Origin: Ipomoea triloba
Taxonomy: Eukaryota > Streptophyta > Magnoliopsida > Solanales > Convolvulaceae
Length of the DNA stretch: 64,000 nt
Direction of reading: 5' to 3'
Assembly (NCBI RefSeq): GCF_003576645.1
Contig: NC_044919.1
Coordinates: 21,457,686 to 21,521,685, forward strand
Of this stretch, positions 45,437-55,394 are shown one piece after another (position 1 is the stretch's first letter; the number at the start of each line of letters is the position of its first letter). The translations under genes and the position numbers were made by a program. The notes under the pieces were generated by a model. The model was not told where the DNA came from and made no database searches. It was given only the letters and a program-made list of their open reading frames with translations.

Positions 45437-45600
45437 GCTAACCGATACCAGATGAGAACTGTGTTTGTATTAATTCTTAACTAGTTGAATAAATTTACAA
45501 GAGACCAAGTATATATACAAGAGAGTCATAATCAGACTAGAAGAGAGAATTGTAATCTGACTCGAAATGTGTAGAGTCCTAATACGGAGTATTCCTAATC
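45437..45600 (-). other. Copia C primer-binding site and 5' LTR end
   Basis: On the minus strand TGGTATCGGTTAGC (45437-45450) stands where the iMet-type PBS is expected, two bases after a CA that would end the LTR (about 45453). Upstream AT-rich LTR sequence continues to about 45600 with no clear start. Confidence 0.55.
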
Positions 45601-46129
45601 TTAATTTCATATTTTTACTTTTTTTTTCACATAATTTTATTTATTTATTTCTTTTTTTTACTTTCAATAAAATCTGAACATATGGTTAGAGTTTTATTTC
45701 TTTTAAAATGCACATATCATTTTTCCTTAAAAACATAAATGTATAGGAAAGAAAACACAAGTACTAATTGGATGGTAAAAAGATATTGAAGACCAAAAAT
45801 ACTATACAAGCCACATCTTTAAGCCTTTAACCAAATTATAAGAATCCTGATTCCTGAGTTCAGATGAACACCTTAATCATATGTTTGAATCCCAAGAGCG
45901 CCGTTCCAATAAAATTTGGGGCCCTGTGCCATATCTTAAATTGGACCATTTTTTTCGAGTAATTTCTATATATAAATAATAGTTATTCAAAAAAATTGTA
46001 TTAAAATATAAATATTGTATAAAAAATATATATATAATTTTATTTAAAAAGTGACATGCGTCGTGCAAATTTAACAATTTTTCTTTAGAATAATCTTTTT
46101 GCTCATTTATTTGAGTTTGTTTTGTAATG

Positions 46130-46227
46130 AATTTTTCAAAAGCTCATTTTTGAGATTGAGTTAGTTGCTCAATTCTTCTTTTCTTTTTACGCTTCTCAGA
46201 CCCATATGTGTATTTTCTAGAAGACAT
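46130..46227 (-). pseudogene. hAT transposase N-terminus fragment
   Basis: Starts with ATG at 46227 and reads MSSRKYTYGSEKRKKKRRIE, QLTQSQK, then a stop: the basic N-terminus of TTF-type hAT transposases. Only about 25 codons remain. The foldback at 46242 is inserted just upstream. Confidence 0.55.
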
Positions 46228-46241
46228 AATTATAAAATCTT

Positions 46242-46597
46242 GGAATAAGGTTCAAATTGGCCACTGAAGGTAACCTGAAAGTGCAATTAGACAACTGAAC
46301 CAAAAAAAGTGCAATTAAGCCACTGAACACTCCAAATGTATGCAATTTCACCTGATAGCAGGTTACAATTCATTTCATCAGGTTACTTGCTTATGTGGAT
46401 GGTGAGTTGGCATTTTAAATTAAATTTTAATAATAAACTATTAAAATAAAAAATTAAAATAATTAAAAATTATAAAAAAATAATAATAAAAGTACACATG
46501 TGGCCACCCCATTCCCTCCCCCTAATAATACTCTTGCCACCTTGATAGGAAACATGCGGATGAATCAAATTTAATTAATTAATTAATTAATTAATTA

Positions 46598-46633
<36 letters not shown>

Positions 46634-46931
46634 TTACCCGTAGGTTTCTTATCAATATGACAAGGGTATTATTAAGGGGGGAAGGGGGTGGCCGCCGATT
46701 TTTTTAATTTTTTTAAAATTTTTTATTTTAATAGTTTATTATTAAAAATTATTTTAAAATGTCAACCAACTGTCCACGTAAGCAAGTAACTTGATAAAAC
46801 GGATGGTAACCTGCTATCTGGTGAAATTGCATGCATTTGGAGTGTTTAATGGCCTAATTGCACTTTTTTTTGGTTCAGTGGCCTAATTGCACTTTCAGGT
46901 TACGTTCAATGGCCAATTTGAACCTTATTCC
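46242..46931. mobile_element. Mutator-like foldback, 690 bp, family 1 copy 1
   Basis: Ends GGAATAAGGTTCAAATTGGC and its complement GCCAATTTGAACCTTATTCC. It is flanked by an exact 9-bp duplication TAAAATCTT (46233-46241, 46932-46940). The arms are inverted over most of their length; the centre contains TTAA and ATT microsatellites (46569-46633). No ORF. The same family occurs at 61598-61868. Confidence 0.92.
46569..46633. repeat. (TTAA)n and (ATT)n microsatellites
   Basis: Eight or so AATT/TTAA units followed by about 11 ATT units in the middle of the foldback. Confidence 0.9.
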
Positions 46932-47157
46932 TAAAATCTTAAGAAAAAAAAGAATTTATTTAGAAACTCTGAATAAATAATTAATTAAGAAACAAATTCT
47001 TAAAACAATAAACAAAAATTATGAAAAATACGTAAATTTTAATTAGCTGTTAAGAGAATTGAAGAATTTGAGACTTGAGAGTTTGTGTGATCAAGAAAAA
47101 TTGAAGAATCAGATCTACGAAATTACCGAATTGTAAATTCAAGAATTGAAAAAGTGT

Positions 47158-47349
47158 CACATTTAACCTAGCTAACTGATATCATATGAAAACTGAATGA
47201 ATTGTATTGAGTGAGATGGTCCAAAGATACAGCTTACAGTGATACATATAATGCAAGTATCTCAGGGAGACTAGAATAAGGAAATCACAGGAAGCTTAGA
47301 ATAGGGAGTCAATCTGACTCAAATACATAGAGTTCTAATATTGGGTTTA

Positions 47350-47350
<1 letters not shown>
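47158..47350 (-). repeat. Copia LTR/PBS remnant related to copia C
   Basis: Contains CTAGCTAACTGATATCATAT (complement of a TGATATCAGTTAGCTAG primer-site region), and GATACATATAATGCAAGTAT and GAGTCAATCTGACTCAAATA parallel the layout at 45437-45600. No coding part follows. Low similarity, read by eye. Confidence 0.4.

Positions 47351-47356
<6 letters not shown>

Positions 47357-47392
<36 letters not shown>
47357..47392. repeat. (TA)n microsatellite
   Basis: About 18 TA units. Confidence 0.95.
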
Positions 47393-47393
<1 letters not shown>

Positions 47394-47649
47394 TTTTTAA
47401 AAGCAATTGTCAATTGGGCTCAATTCCATCTTGTCACAAATTGATCCAATCTTCATACATTTAGCCTAAATTTTTGTAAACTATATATACATATAATTTT
47501 TTTTTTAAATATGAGGGCCCTGTGCGGTTGCACATGTTAGACATGCTCAGATACGATCCTGAGTCTCAATCAAAATTATATTGTATAGTCCATTATATAT
47601 AGGTGAATAATGTTAAAGTACGAATTAATGATAATTATCAATCAATAGT

Positions 47650-47852
47650 TATACCATGGACCCGGGTTCACCTTACAAGGTGGACTCATCACAATTGACA
47701 TAATGAATATTCACAATTTACATACTGAATGTTCACAATTCAAATTGTGAACATTTAGTATATAAATTGTGAACATTCAATATGTAAATTATGTATTTCA
47801 TATTTGAATCCACCTTGCAACGTGGACTCGGATTTACAGAATAATTTACGGT
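47650..47852. mobile_element. Foldback with TTCACAATT units
   Basis: Starts near TATACCATGGACCCGGG, with CACCTTACAAGGTGGACTC, and ends ATCCACCTTGCAACGTGGAC. The interior consists of inward-facing copies of TTCACAATTTACATACTGAA / CAATATGTAAATTGTGAA. Same architecture as 60745-61119. Target duplication not certain. Confidence 0.65.
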
Positions 47853-47941
47853 TGTCAATTTGACCAACATCTCAACTATAAGATGTTTATATATTTTTAA
47901 AACCAATTAAGCAGTAAGTTATATAGGATTCTTACAGATTA

Positions 47942-47945
<4 letters not shown>

Positions 47946-47985
<40 letters not shown>
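47946..47985. repeat. (TA)n microsatellite
   Basis: About 20 TA units. Confidence 0.95.
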
Positions 47986-47987
<2 letters not shown>

Positions 47988-47999
47988 CTATTCTGGTGA

Positions 48000-48290
48000 G
48001 AACAATTCTTTAGGTGTAGTCGCATCTTAACGTGCGGTCAGTGTGAATATACACCACTCAATGATAGAAAATGCACAATACAAATATGAACCATTAGATA
48101 CACATCACCAAAAAAACATATCACTAGGTATGCAAATATACACCACACAGGTGTTAGGAGATGTAACATTAGGGGCAAGGCAGTTATGGTGTATTATTTT
48201 GAATGTGTGGTGTATTTTTTCTTGGTGTTTTTGTGTATTTCTCGTACAAAAATCATATTTCAAATTAGGAAACGAAGAAGAATCATATTG
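48000..48290. repeat. Candidate element with TACACCAC / GTGGTGTAT units
   Basis: After CATCTTAACGTGCGGTCAG there are scattered TACACCAC-type units, and near the right end GTGGTGTATTTTTT and TGGTGTTTTTGTG. It resembles the GTGCGGT-ended elements at 53701 and 54270. Boundaries not defined; the 82-codon ORF across it is not gene-like. Confidence 0.35.
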
Positions 48291-48555
48291 AACTTATTTG
48301 GTCACGCCTTTTAAGGCAACTCTATTATATTCATACGTTTTAATAATGTCATATGAGTATGGTTGCGCATATATTGCCATTTGTTAGTTTTACCCTTGGC
48401 TCACAGAATATACAATTTTTTGTACCCATTAATTACTGCCCACCGCCAATTCTTTTTTTTTTTTTTCTTTCTTAATAGGATTTTTTCTTTTTTAGAAAAT
48501 AAAATCAGGAATATTTCCTCAAAAATGGTTTTCGGCCTTTTGGATATATAAAGGT

Positions 48556-49294
48556 TAAGTGTTATACAATGGGGCATGGTCTATAGATCCAGATTAAAAT
48601 TAAAAATTATAGGAAAAAGTGTCAAATAGGTCACTGGACTTATTGCTTTTGTGTAATTGGGCCATTGAACTTAAAAAGTGTACAATTTAATCATCAAACA
48701 AGTAAAATTTGTGCAATTGAACCATTTTTACAAAACTTTTTAATTCAATTTGAGTTAAAAACATTTCAATATTGACTCTCAACTAGTATGGTAGAAGAAA
48801 ATGCCACTCTTAATACATATATGTTAGTAATATAATTGGATTTTACCAAAAAAAATTGTAAAAATGGTCAAATTGCACAAATTTTGTTTGTTTGATGGTT
48901 GAATTGCACACTTTTTAAGTTTAATGGCCCAATTGCACAAAAACAATAAATTCAGTGGCCTATTTGACACTTTTTCCAAAATTATATGTTTGCAGTTAAT
49001 ATATTATGTATTTAGTTAATAAATTATGTGCATGTAAATAAATTGAAAACACATAATATGTTAACTACAGACACATAATATGTTAACTGCAGAAATATAA
49101 TATGTAGTTAACATATTATGTGTTTGCAATTAACATATTGCGTGCACGTAGTTAACATATCATGTGTCTTCAATTTATTTACAGACACATAAGCATGCAC
49201 ATGATATGTTACGTTATTGCAAATACATAATATAAATGTCATTTTTTACCACGATTCATAATGCAAGATGGACTAGTCCAATGAATAATTTGCC
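48556..49294. mobile_element. Mutator-like foldback with ATAATATGTTAACT units
   Basis: 739 bp including a nested element. The left end has TTATACAATGGGGCATGG; the complement of the right end is GGCAAATTATTCATTGG. Exact 9-bp target duplication TATAAAGGT (48547-48555, 49295-49303). From 49000 to 49240 it consists of repeated, mutually inverted units such as ACACATAATATGTTAACTAC and GTAGTTAACATATTATGTG. No ORF. Confidence 0.85.
48612..48977. mobile_element. Mutator-like foldback nested in 48556-49294
   Basis: 366 bp. Ends GGAAAAAGTGTCAAATAGGT and its complement GCCTATTTGACACTTTTTCC. Exact 9-bp duplication AAAATTATA (48603-48611, 48978-48986). The arms include TGGGCCATTGAACTTAAAAA and AAGTTTAATGGCCCAATTGC. 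No ORF. Confidence 0.92.
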
Positions 49295-49822
49295 TATAAA
49301 GGTAATTTGGGTGTAAACGGAGGTTCACATTATGTTTTTAAAAGTTTTACATTAGAGTTAATATTAAATTTAATTTTCAATTTTTGTAATTTTTATAAAT
49401 TTAGTTTTTTTTTAAAAATAATTTCATCAAATTGGTCTTGACTTTCATCATTTCACCAAATTTAATTCTTTGAGTACAACTAATTTCTTGACGGTAAATA
49501 TGTTACCGGACTATATTTGAGTATTATTGAAGTGTGATAATTTGAGTACAGGAGTTTCAGTATAATACAGTGGGTAGTCAATATAATAGTATAGTGTGTA
49601 ATCAACGAAGTGTTCCCCCACTCTATGAGTATGAGTGTCTTTTTATATGCTAGAGTGCAACGACTCTTTGCTTCCACTTCAATGCGTAGTAAGTGACCTC
49701 TTCAATGTTCTTCAATAAGTAGATATTAATACTGAGGAGGAGCCACTCCACTTGAATGCACTTTAATGCGTAACGGCCACTTTCACATCCGTTCACTGCC
49801 TTCGGGTCAGTGCTGATGAGTC

Positions 49823-50133
49823 GTCGTCGCCGCCTGTTGAATGACCTGCGCCGCCTCTTGGAAGTCCGTAGCTTGGATGGGAGCAACATTCACTGGGAGG
49901 GGAGCGCGGTCCCCATCGTGGTTGTTGTTGATTTGGCTGCGAAGATCACCCTCGAGGCGATCTCCCACACGATTATTGTTGAACTGCTCATGAAGATCAC
50001 CTGAGGCGTGACCATTGTTCACTTGACGAGAACCATGAGAGCTGCTAGATCTAGATCGCGCCATTTGATAGAGATGAGATGAGCTGGGTGTTTGTGATGT
50101 GTGAAGTTTGCCTGAGATCTGATCTCGGCTCAC
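49823..50133 (-). pseudogene. Gag-like N-terminal fragment
   Basis: Minus strand from 50133 or the inner ATG at 50065 (MARSRSSSSHGSRQVNNG), followed by NNNRVGDRLEGDLRSQINNN and ATDFQEAAQVIQQAATTTH, then it runs into the LTR copy. The polar Asn/Arg-rich start resembles the beginning of some LTR-retrotransposon Gag proteins, but no family domain is visible. The function is inferred only from its position between two LTRs. Confidence 0.4.
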
Positions 50134-50279
50134 AATTAAATCACCAATGACGGTAAATATGTTACCGGACTATATTTGAGTATTATTGAAGTGTGATAAT
50201 TTGAGTACAGGAGTTTCAGTACAATACAGTGGGTAGTCAATACAATAGTATAGTGTGTAATCAACGAAGTGCCCCCCTC

Positions 50280-50280
<1 letters not shown>

Positions 50281-50327
<47 letters not shown>

Positions 50328-51171
50328 NNNNNNNNNNNNNNNNNNNNNNNNNNNNNNNNNNNNNNNNNNNNNNNNNNNNNNNNNNNNNNNNNNNNNNNNN
50401 NNNNNNNNNNNNNNNNNNNNNNNNNNNNNNNNNNNNNNNNNNNNNNNNNNNNNNNNNNNNNNNNNNNNNNNNNNNNNNNNNNNNNNNNNNNNNNNNNNNN
50501 NNNNNNNNNNNNNNNNNNNNNNNNNNNNNNNNNNNNNNNNNNNNNNNNNNNNNNNNNNNNNNNNNNNNNNNNNNNNNNNNNNNNNNNNNNNNNNNNNNNN
50601 NNNNNNNNNNNNNNNNNNNNNNNNNNNNNNNNNNNNNNNNNNNNNNNNNNNNNNNNNNNNNNNNNNNNNNNNNNNNNNNNNNNNNNNNNNNNNNNNNNNN
50701 NNNNNNNNNNNNNNNNNNNNNNNNNNNNNNNNNNNNNNNNNNNNNNNNNNNNNNNNNNNNNNNNNNNNNNNNNNNNNNNNNNNNNNNNNNNNNNNNNNNN
50801 NNNNNNNNNNNNNNNNNNNNNNNNNNNNNNNNNNNNNNNNNNNNNNNNNNNNNNNNNNNNNNNNNNNNNNNNNNNNNNNNNNNNNNNNNNNNNNNNNNNN
50901 NNNNNNNNNNNNNNNNNNNNNNNNNNNNNNNNNNNNNNNNNNNNNNNNNNNNNNNNNNNNNNNNNNNNNNNNNNNNNNNNNNNNNNNNNNNNNNNNNNNN
51001 NNNNNNNNNNNNNNNNNNNNNNNNNNNNNNNNNNNNNNNNNNNNNNNNNNNNNNNNNNNNNNNNNNNNNNNNNNNNNNNNNNNNNNNNNNNNNNNNNNNN
51101 NNNNNNNNNNNNNNNNNNNNNNNNNNNNNNNNNNNNNNNNNNNNNNNNNNNNNNNNCCCCCCCCCCCCCCC
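50281..51171. other. Poly(C) tract and assembly gap
   Basis: C run at 50281-50327, unknown bases (n) 50328-51156, then C run 51157-51171. In the other LTR copy the same place reads only GTTCCCCCACTCTATGAG (49614-49631), so the homopolymer is an expansion or an artefact. All ORFs reported over the n stretch are meaningless. Confidence 0.95.
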
Positions 51172-52299
51172 GCACTCTATGAGTGTGAGTGTCTTTTTAT
51201 ATGCTTGAGTGCAACGGCTCTTTGCTTCCACTTCAATGCGCAGTAAGTGACCTCTTCAATGCTCTTCAGTAAGTGGATATTAATACTGAGGAGGAGCCGT
51301 TGGAGTGGCTCCTCCACTTTAATGTGTAACGGCCTCTTTCACATCCGTTCACTGCCTTCGGGTCAGTGCTGATGAGTCAGGTTGGGTGTTGATGCCCAAT
51401 TATCCTGTCACTTCTCATTTAGGAGAGTCACAAAAATGACATTAAGTTACAAGCTACTTCACAACTATATAACTAAATATGTAAATTTTAAAATATCATA
51501 TCTTATATTTGATCGTGTGAGAAAGTGTCCACTGTAAAGAACCTTTTCTTTCAAATCTTCAATGCTTAGATCAACCCTGTTGTTAATTACTGCCACACAG
51601 GGACGGACTCATAATTTTTTTTCTAGTGGTGACAAATATTAAAACAAAAGAGTAAGTTTAAAAAAAAATCACTTAGGAAGCATACCCATGAATATTATTG
51701 GATATAAAAGAAAAATAAAATACATCAAAACTTTATAAAATGATCATAATAAAATAAGAAATATTATTACTTTGATAAAATTATTCGAATATAAAACACA
51801 TTATAAATCACATCTCATTATAGTTAATTCTACCAGAGGTCCCTTGTCTTTGGTGGCAATTTCAAATTTTGTTTGAGACTATCGTTTTTGCCATTTAACA
51901 TCCCAAACTATTATTTTTTGGACACTTTTAGTCCTTTTCATGACTTTTTCTATTTTTAATAAGAGCATTTTTGTCTCTTCATTTTTTTTTTTGTTATTTT
52001 TTCAATTTCAACTGGTTTAATTGGTTTAAGACTTTAGGTTAATTCCACGCTGGTTCTAATTATTATATGATTCAATTGAAGACTCAAGTCACTAAACTTC
52101 ATCTGCTTCACTGCTCCTTCACAACTTCACCAGGCGAAGAATGAGAATACCATCTTATTCCTATTGAGTGACTTGAGTCCCCAAAGAATACTCTGGTAAA
52201 GATGTGAAAGAGCGATGAAGCATATGAAGAAGACCGCATGTGAGAAATGAAAATGAATCTCAGTCCTAAATAAAAAAAAATTGCCAAACTTCAACAATG

Positions 52300-52645
52300 T
52301 ACTTTGGAAGGCATAACAATGTGCCCTGGAAGATAAAAAAATTGCGCACTAGAGGCTCAAAGATGTGAAACAATTATTTGAAAAATTAAATTTAATATAG
52401 GATCTTCAACACAAATCATAAATTATCATAAATAATAAACAAACAAACAATATTCAACTCAAATTAGTAATTAGTAATCAAGATTAATTAATCTTTTAAA
52501 AAAAAGTTCGCCACCTACGATTTAAAAAAAAATGCTCTATAAGACGCAACAATGTGCACTGTAAGGCACAATAATGTGCTCTGGAAGAATGGAGAATGTG
52601 CACTGAAACTCTGCAAAGGTAAAAATGTGCACTATAAGTAAAAAA
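52300..52645. repeat. Degenerate units of the CACAATAATGTGCTCTGG type
   Basis: Scattered imperfect copies (for example GGAAGGCATAACAATGTGCC near 52308 and GCACAATAATGTGCTCTGG near 52556) of the unit that is denser at 54985-55150. Confidence 0.6.
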
Positions 52646-52791
52646 ATATGAAACAACTATCGAAAAGACTAAATTTAATGCATGATCTTCAACACAAATC
52701 ATAAAAGATCATAATATTAAACTAAATTTAGTAATTATTGATTCATTCATGATCAAATGCTCTTTATTTATATATATATATATATATATAT

Positions 52792-53615
52792 GGAAAAGTG
52801 CCAAATTAGCCCCTAAGTCAATTGGATAGTGCAATTAGGTCTCCTAAGTGAAAAAAGCTCCATTCAAATCTCCTAAACCGGTAAAATTGTTCAATTAAGT
52901 CAAATTTTACTTATTTTGCATGTTAAATCTATGTGGTGTTGACACGTATCTTTTTATTTTATTTTTAAAACAATTTTATTTATTTATTTATTAAAAATTA
53001 AAAATATTATTATTTAAAAAAAAACAACAGCGTATAGCCGTAAGATCCACCACGCTTACACCATTAGTTTCGCCGGAAAACACCCACCACGCCGACGAAA
53101 ACCATTGCCCTTGTCGCAACACAGCCAACCACCACTGCTCGTTGCCGCTGCTCGCCGAAGGAGAACTGGAGGTCGCCGCCGCTCTTCACCGCCGGGAGAA
53201 ACTCGAGCTCGCAGAGTCACAGGATCTGTTGTTGCACTGTCGGAGGAACTGCTGCCGTCGACAGGAAGAAGAGAGGATAAGCTGAGGGCGGAGGGAAGAG
53301 GGTGAGGGTGAGATGGCTCGGGAGAGAGTGACAGAGACGGAGGTTCAGGATGGTGGTTGCTGCCATGAGAGAGAGAGACGTGTTGCTAGTTTTTTTTTAA
53401 TAATATTTTTAATTTTTAATAAATAAATAAAATTGTTTTAAAAATAAAATAAAAAGGCACGTGTCAACACCACAGGGATTTAACCTGCTAAATAAGTAAA
53501 ATTAGATTTAATTGAACAATTTTACCGATTTAGGGGACTTAAATGAAGCTTTTTTCACTTAGTAGACCTAATTGCACTATCCAACTGACTTAGGGGGCTA
53601 ATTTGACACTTTTCC
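52792..53615. mobile_element. Mutator-like foldback carrying a GC-rich insert
   Basis: Ends GGAAAAGTGCCAAATTAGCC and its complement (GGCTAATTTGACACTTTTCC). The arms of about 220 bp are inverted copies (left TTAAGTCAAATTTTACTTA, right TAAGTAAAATTAGATTTAA). It sits in a TA repeat, so the duplication cannot be verified. The centre, about 53030-53390, is GC-rich and unlike the arms. Confidence 0.82.
53030..53390 (+). other. GC-rich, gene-like fragment inside a foldback
   Basis: About 360 bp rich in CGCC/GCCG, open from 53105 to 53305 on the plus strand (MPLSQHSQPPLLVAAARRRR...), then GA-rich. No family is recognisable, and composition alone suggests a captured 5' exon or UTR of a host gene. It is flanked by inverted AT-rich arms, the layout of a Pack-MULE. 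Confidence 0.45.
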
Positions 53616-53617
53616 CA

Positions 53618-53667
<50 letters not shown>

Positions 53668-53674
53668 GTGTGTA
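53616..53674. repeat. (TA)n(TG)n microsatellite
   Basis: TA units followed by about 22 TG units with one CG interruption. Confidence 0.95.
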
Positions 53675-53700
53675 GGGATGGGTTAATGTGCAGGTATATC

Positions 53701-54181
53701 TTCCCGTGCGGTTGTGCGGTACTTACCTTAAGCATTAAAACAACGCACCTTAAGTACACAAACCACTGCACGCACCTTAAGCTAAGAACACATACCACGC
53801 ACCTAAAGTTTCTAAATGGTGCATCTTCAGTTGAGAACACACATTGCGCACCTTAAGTACACAAACTATGCACCTTAAGAACACAAAACACAAACCTAAG
53901 GTTTTAAAATGACGCACCTTAAGTTTCAACAACTCTAAGAAGGAAAACCATGCACCTTAAACATACATATCACACACCTTAAACATACATTTCACGCACC
54001 TTAAGAAGGAAAACAACGCACCTTAAGAAGGAAAACCACGCACCTTAAGCTTTACGTTTACTCACCTTAAGTTTCAACACTCGCGCACCTTAAGCATACA
54101 AATCACGCAACTTAAGAAGGAAAATCACGCACCTTAAGAAGAAAATTACGCAGCTAAAGTCATCGCACAACCGCACGGGAA
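53701..54181. mobile_element. Terminal-repeat element filled with CGCACCTTAAG units
   Basis: An 18-bp perfect terminal inverted repeat, TTCCCGTGCGGTTGTGCG at 53701-53718 and its complement at 54164-54181. Between them about 18 degenerate copies of CGCACCTTAAG, spaced 15-30 bases apart, make up nearly all the sequence. No ORF of note. It is flanked by TG/TA repeats on both sides. Confidence 0.85.
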
Positions 54182-54184
54182 CTG

Positions 54185-54187
<3 letters not shown>

Positions 54188-54244
<57 letters not shown>
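54188..54244. repeat. (TA)n microsatellite
   Basis: About 28 TA units. Confidence 0.95.
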
Positions 54245-54247
<3 letters not shown>

Positions 54248-54269
54248 TTCAAATGTGGCAGCGAGCTCC

Positions 54270-54954
54270 GGTGCGGTCATGCGGCCTAATCAGCACCATC
54301 CAATTTCATTAATCTTACTGAAATTCGCGTATGTTTAAGTGGGGTTATTATGGCAATTTTAGTATTTATATTACATGAATTGGAATGGTGCATTTTAGTA
54401 CATAGTGTGGTGCGTTTTAATACATGTTGTGGTGCGTTTTATTACGTATGTTGGTGCATTAACTGTGTTGTAGAATTGTGTGTTTTTTAATCTATTCGTT
54501 GGTGCATTTTCGTACGTAGAATGATGTGTAACTGTGTTGTGAAATGGTGTGTTTTAATACGTCGTTTGGTGCATTTTAATGCATTGAATGGTGTGTATTT
54601 TAACACATGTGTTTCTAATAAGTGTGGTGCATTTTAATACGTATAATAGTGCATATTTTAGCACATATTTTCTAATATGTGTAAATTAATATGTGTAAAT
54701 AGTGTATGCTTATAATCATACATGAGGCACGTTGTGGTACATTTTAATACGTCGAATGATGTGTTTTATTAAGTATATTGATGAATTTTAAGTGAATAGA
54801 CGCATTTGGTATATTGTGTGGAATTGTGTGTTTTATCGGTCCTCTGGTGCGTTTTAGTACGTAGAATGGTGTGTTCTGTAACATATATATATTGCGCGTT
54901 GATTTGATGAGTTGATATGATCTAATGGTTGAAAATAGGCCACACGGCCACACC
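54270..54954. mobile_element. Terminal-repeat element filled with GGTGCGTTTTAATACGT units
   Basis: The left end GGTGCGGTCATGCGGCC and the complement of the right end GGTGTGGCCGTGTGGCC match at 13 of 17 bases, the four differences being transitions. From about 54380 to 54880 the sequence is a string of 15 or so units like GGTGCGTTTTAATACGTAGA. No ORF of note. Similar ends to 53701-54181. Confidence 0.75.
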
Positions 54955-54984
54955 TAATGACCAGGCCCTATGATCTAAAAACTG

Positions 54985-55150
54985 GAAGGCACAACAATGT
55001 GCACTGCAAGGCACAACAATGTGCTCAGGAAGGCTCAAACAATATTCACTACAAAGGCACAACATTGTGCTTTAGAAGGTATAACAATGTGCCATGTATA
55101 TATGGCATAACAATGTGCTCTAGAAGAACAGACAATGTGCACTGGAAGAA
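54985..55150. repeat. GGCACAACAATGTGCTCTGG tandem-like units
   Basis: Six to seven degenerate copies of AAGGCACAACAATGTGCNCT in a row. Similar single units lie at 52300-52645, making them a paired feature of the 51598-55386 element. Confidence 0.8.
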
Positions 55151-55290
55151 AAAAAAATAACTTACACAAAATTATCATAATGCCACCGCTTTTTTTTAAG
55201 TTGCTTTGTTCTGAACGTTGATATGAACTTGATCAATGTCTGAGATTGCATCCTATTTTTCACCTAATAAGGTTTCTTTTTCACTTGATC

Positions 55291-55294
<4 letters not shown>

Positions 55295-55330
<36 letters not shown>
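55295..55330. repeat. (CA)n microsatellite
   Basis: About 18 CA units near the right end of the hAT-like element. Confidence 0.95.
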
Positions 55331-55332
<2 letters not shown>

Positions 55333-55394
55333 GCTATATATGGGGGTGGGGTGGGGGGCACTGTCCCAACTGTAGATCTGTCCCTGCTATCACA

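Larger units (their letters stand above)
45890..47565 (-). mobile_element. Second hAT (TTF-type) remnant
   Basis: The left end has CAAGAGCGCCGTTCC followed by GGGGCCCTGTGC. The right end has GAGGGCCCTGTGCGG and CGATCCTG, consistent with the hAT type at 27135. A transposase start MSSRKYTYGSEKRKKKRRIE, then QLTQSQK-stop, lies on the minus strand at 46227-46130 and matches KKRKKQIEQLIDSQRR of the other element. No convincing 8-bp duplication. It holds a Mutator-like foldback (46242-46931) and an LTR remnant (about 47158-47345). Confidence 0.5.
49499..51379 (-). mobile_element. Deleted LTR element: two LTRs, small gag-like piece, assembly gap
   Basis: Sequence from TGACGGTAAATATGTTACCG to CTTCGGGTCAGTGCTGATGA occurs twice in direct orientation (49499-49822 and 50148-51379, the latter with the gap), with only 327 bp between. 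On the minus strand the intervening piece carries an ATG-started ORF. This fits an LTR retrotransposon that lost almost all of its interior. No target duplication was found, so the outer ends may be inexact. Superfamily not resolved. Confidence 0.6.
51598..55386. mobile_element. hAT-like element containing three other elements
   Basis: The left end CAGGGACGGACTCATAATT and the complement of the right end CAGGGACAGATCTACAGTT are imperfect terminal inverted repeats. They are flanked by CTGCCACA (51590-51597) and CTATCACA (55387-55394), six of eight matching. It contains the Mutator-like foldback 52792-53615 and the array elements 53701-54181 and 54270-54954, and repeated GGCACAACAATGTGCTCTGG units on both arms. 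No transposase recognised. A 3.8-kb non-autonomous composite is my reading. Confidence 0.6.

Noticed and set aside
50229..51246. Long ORFs of 300+ residues on both strands
   Set aside because: They consist of unknown bases (n) flanked by homopolymer C; not real.
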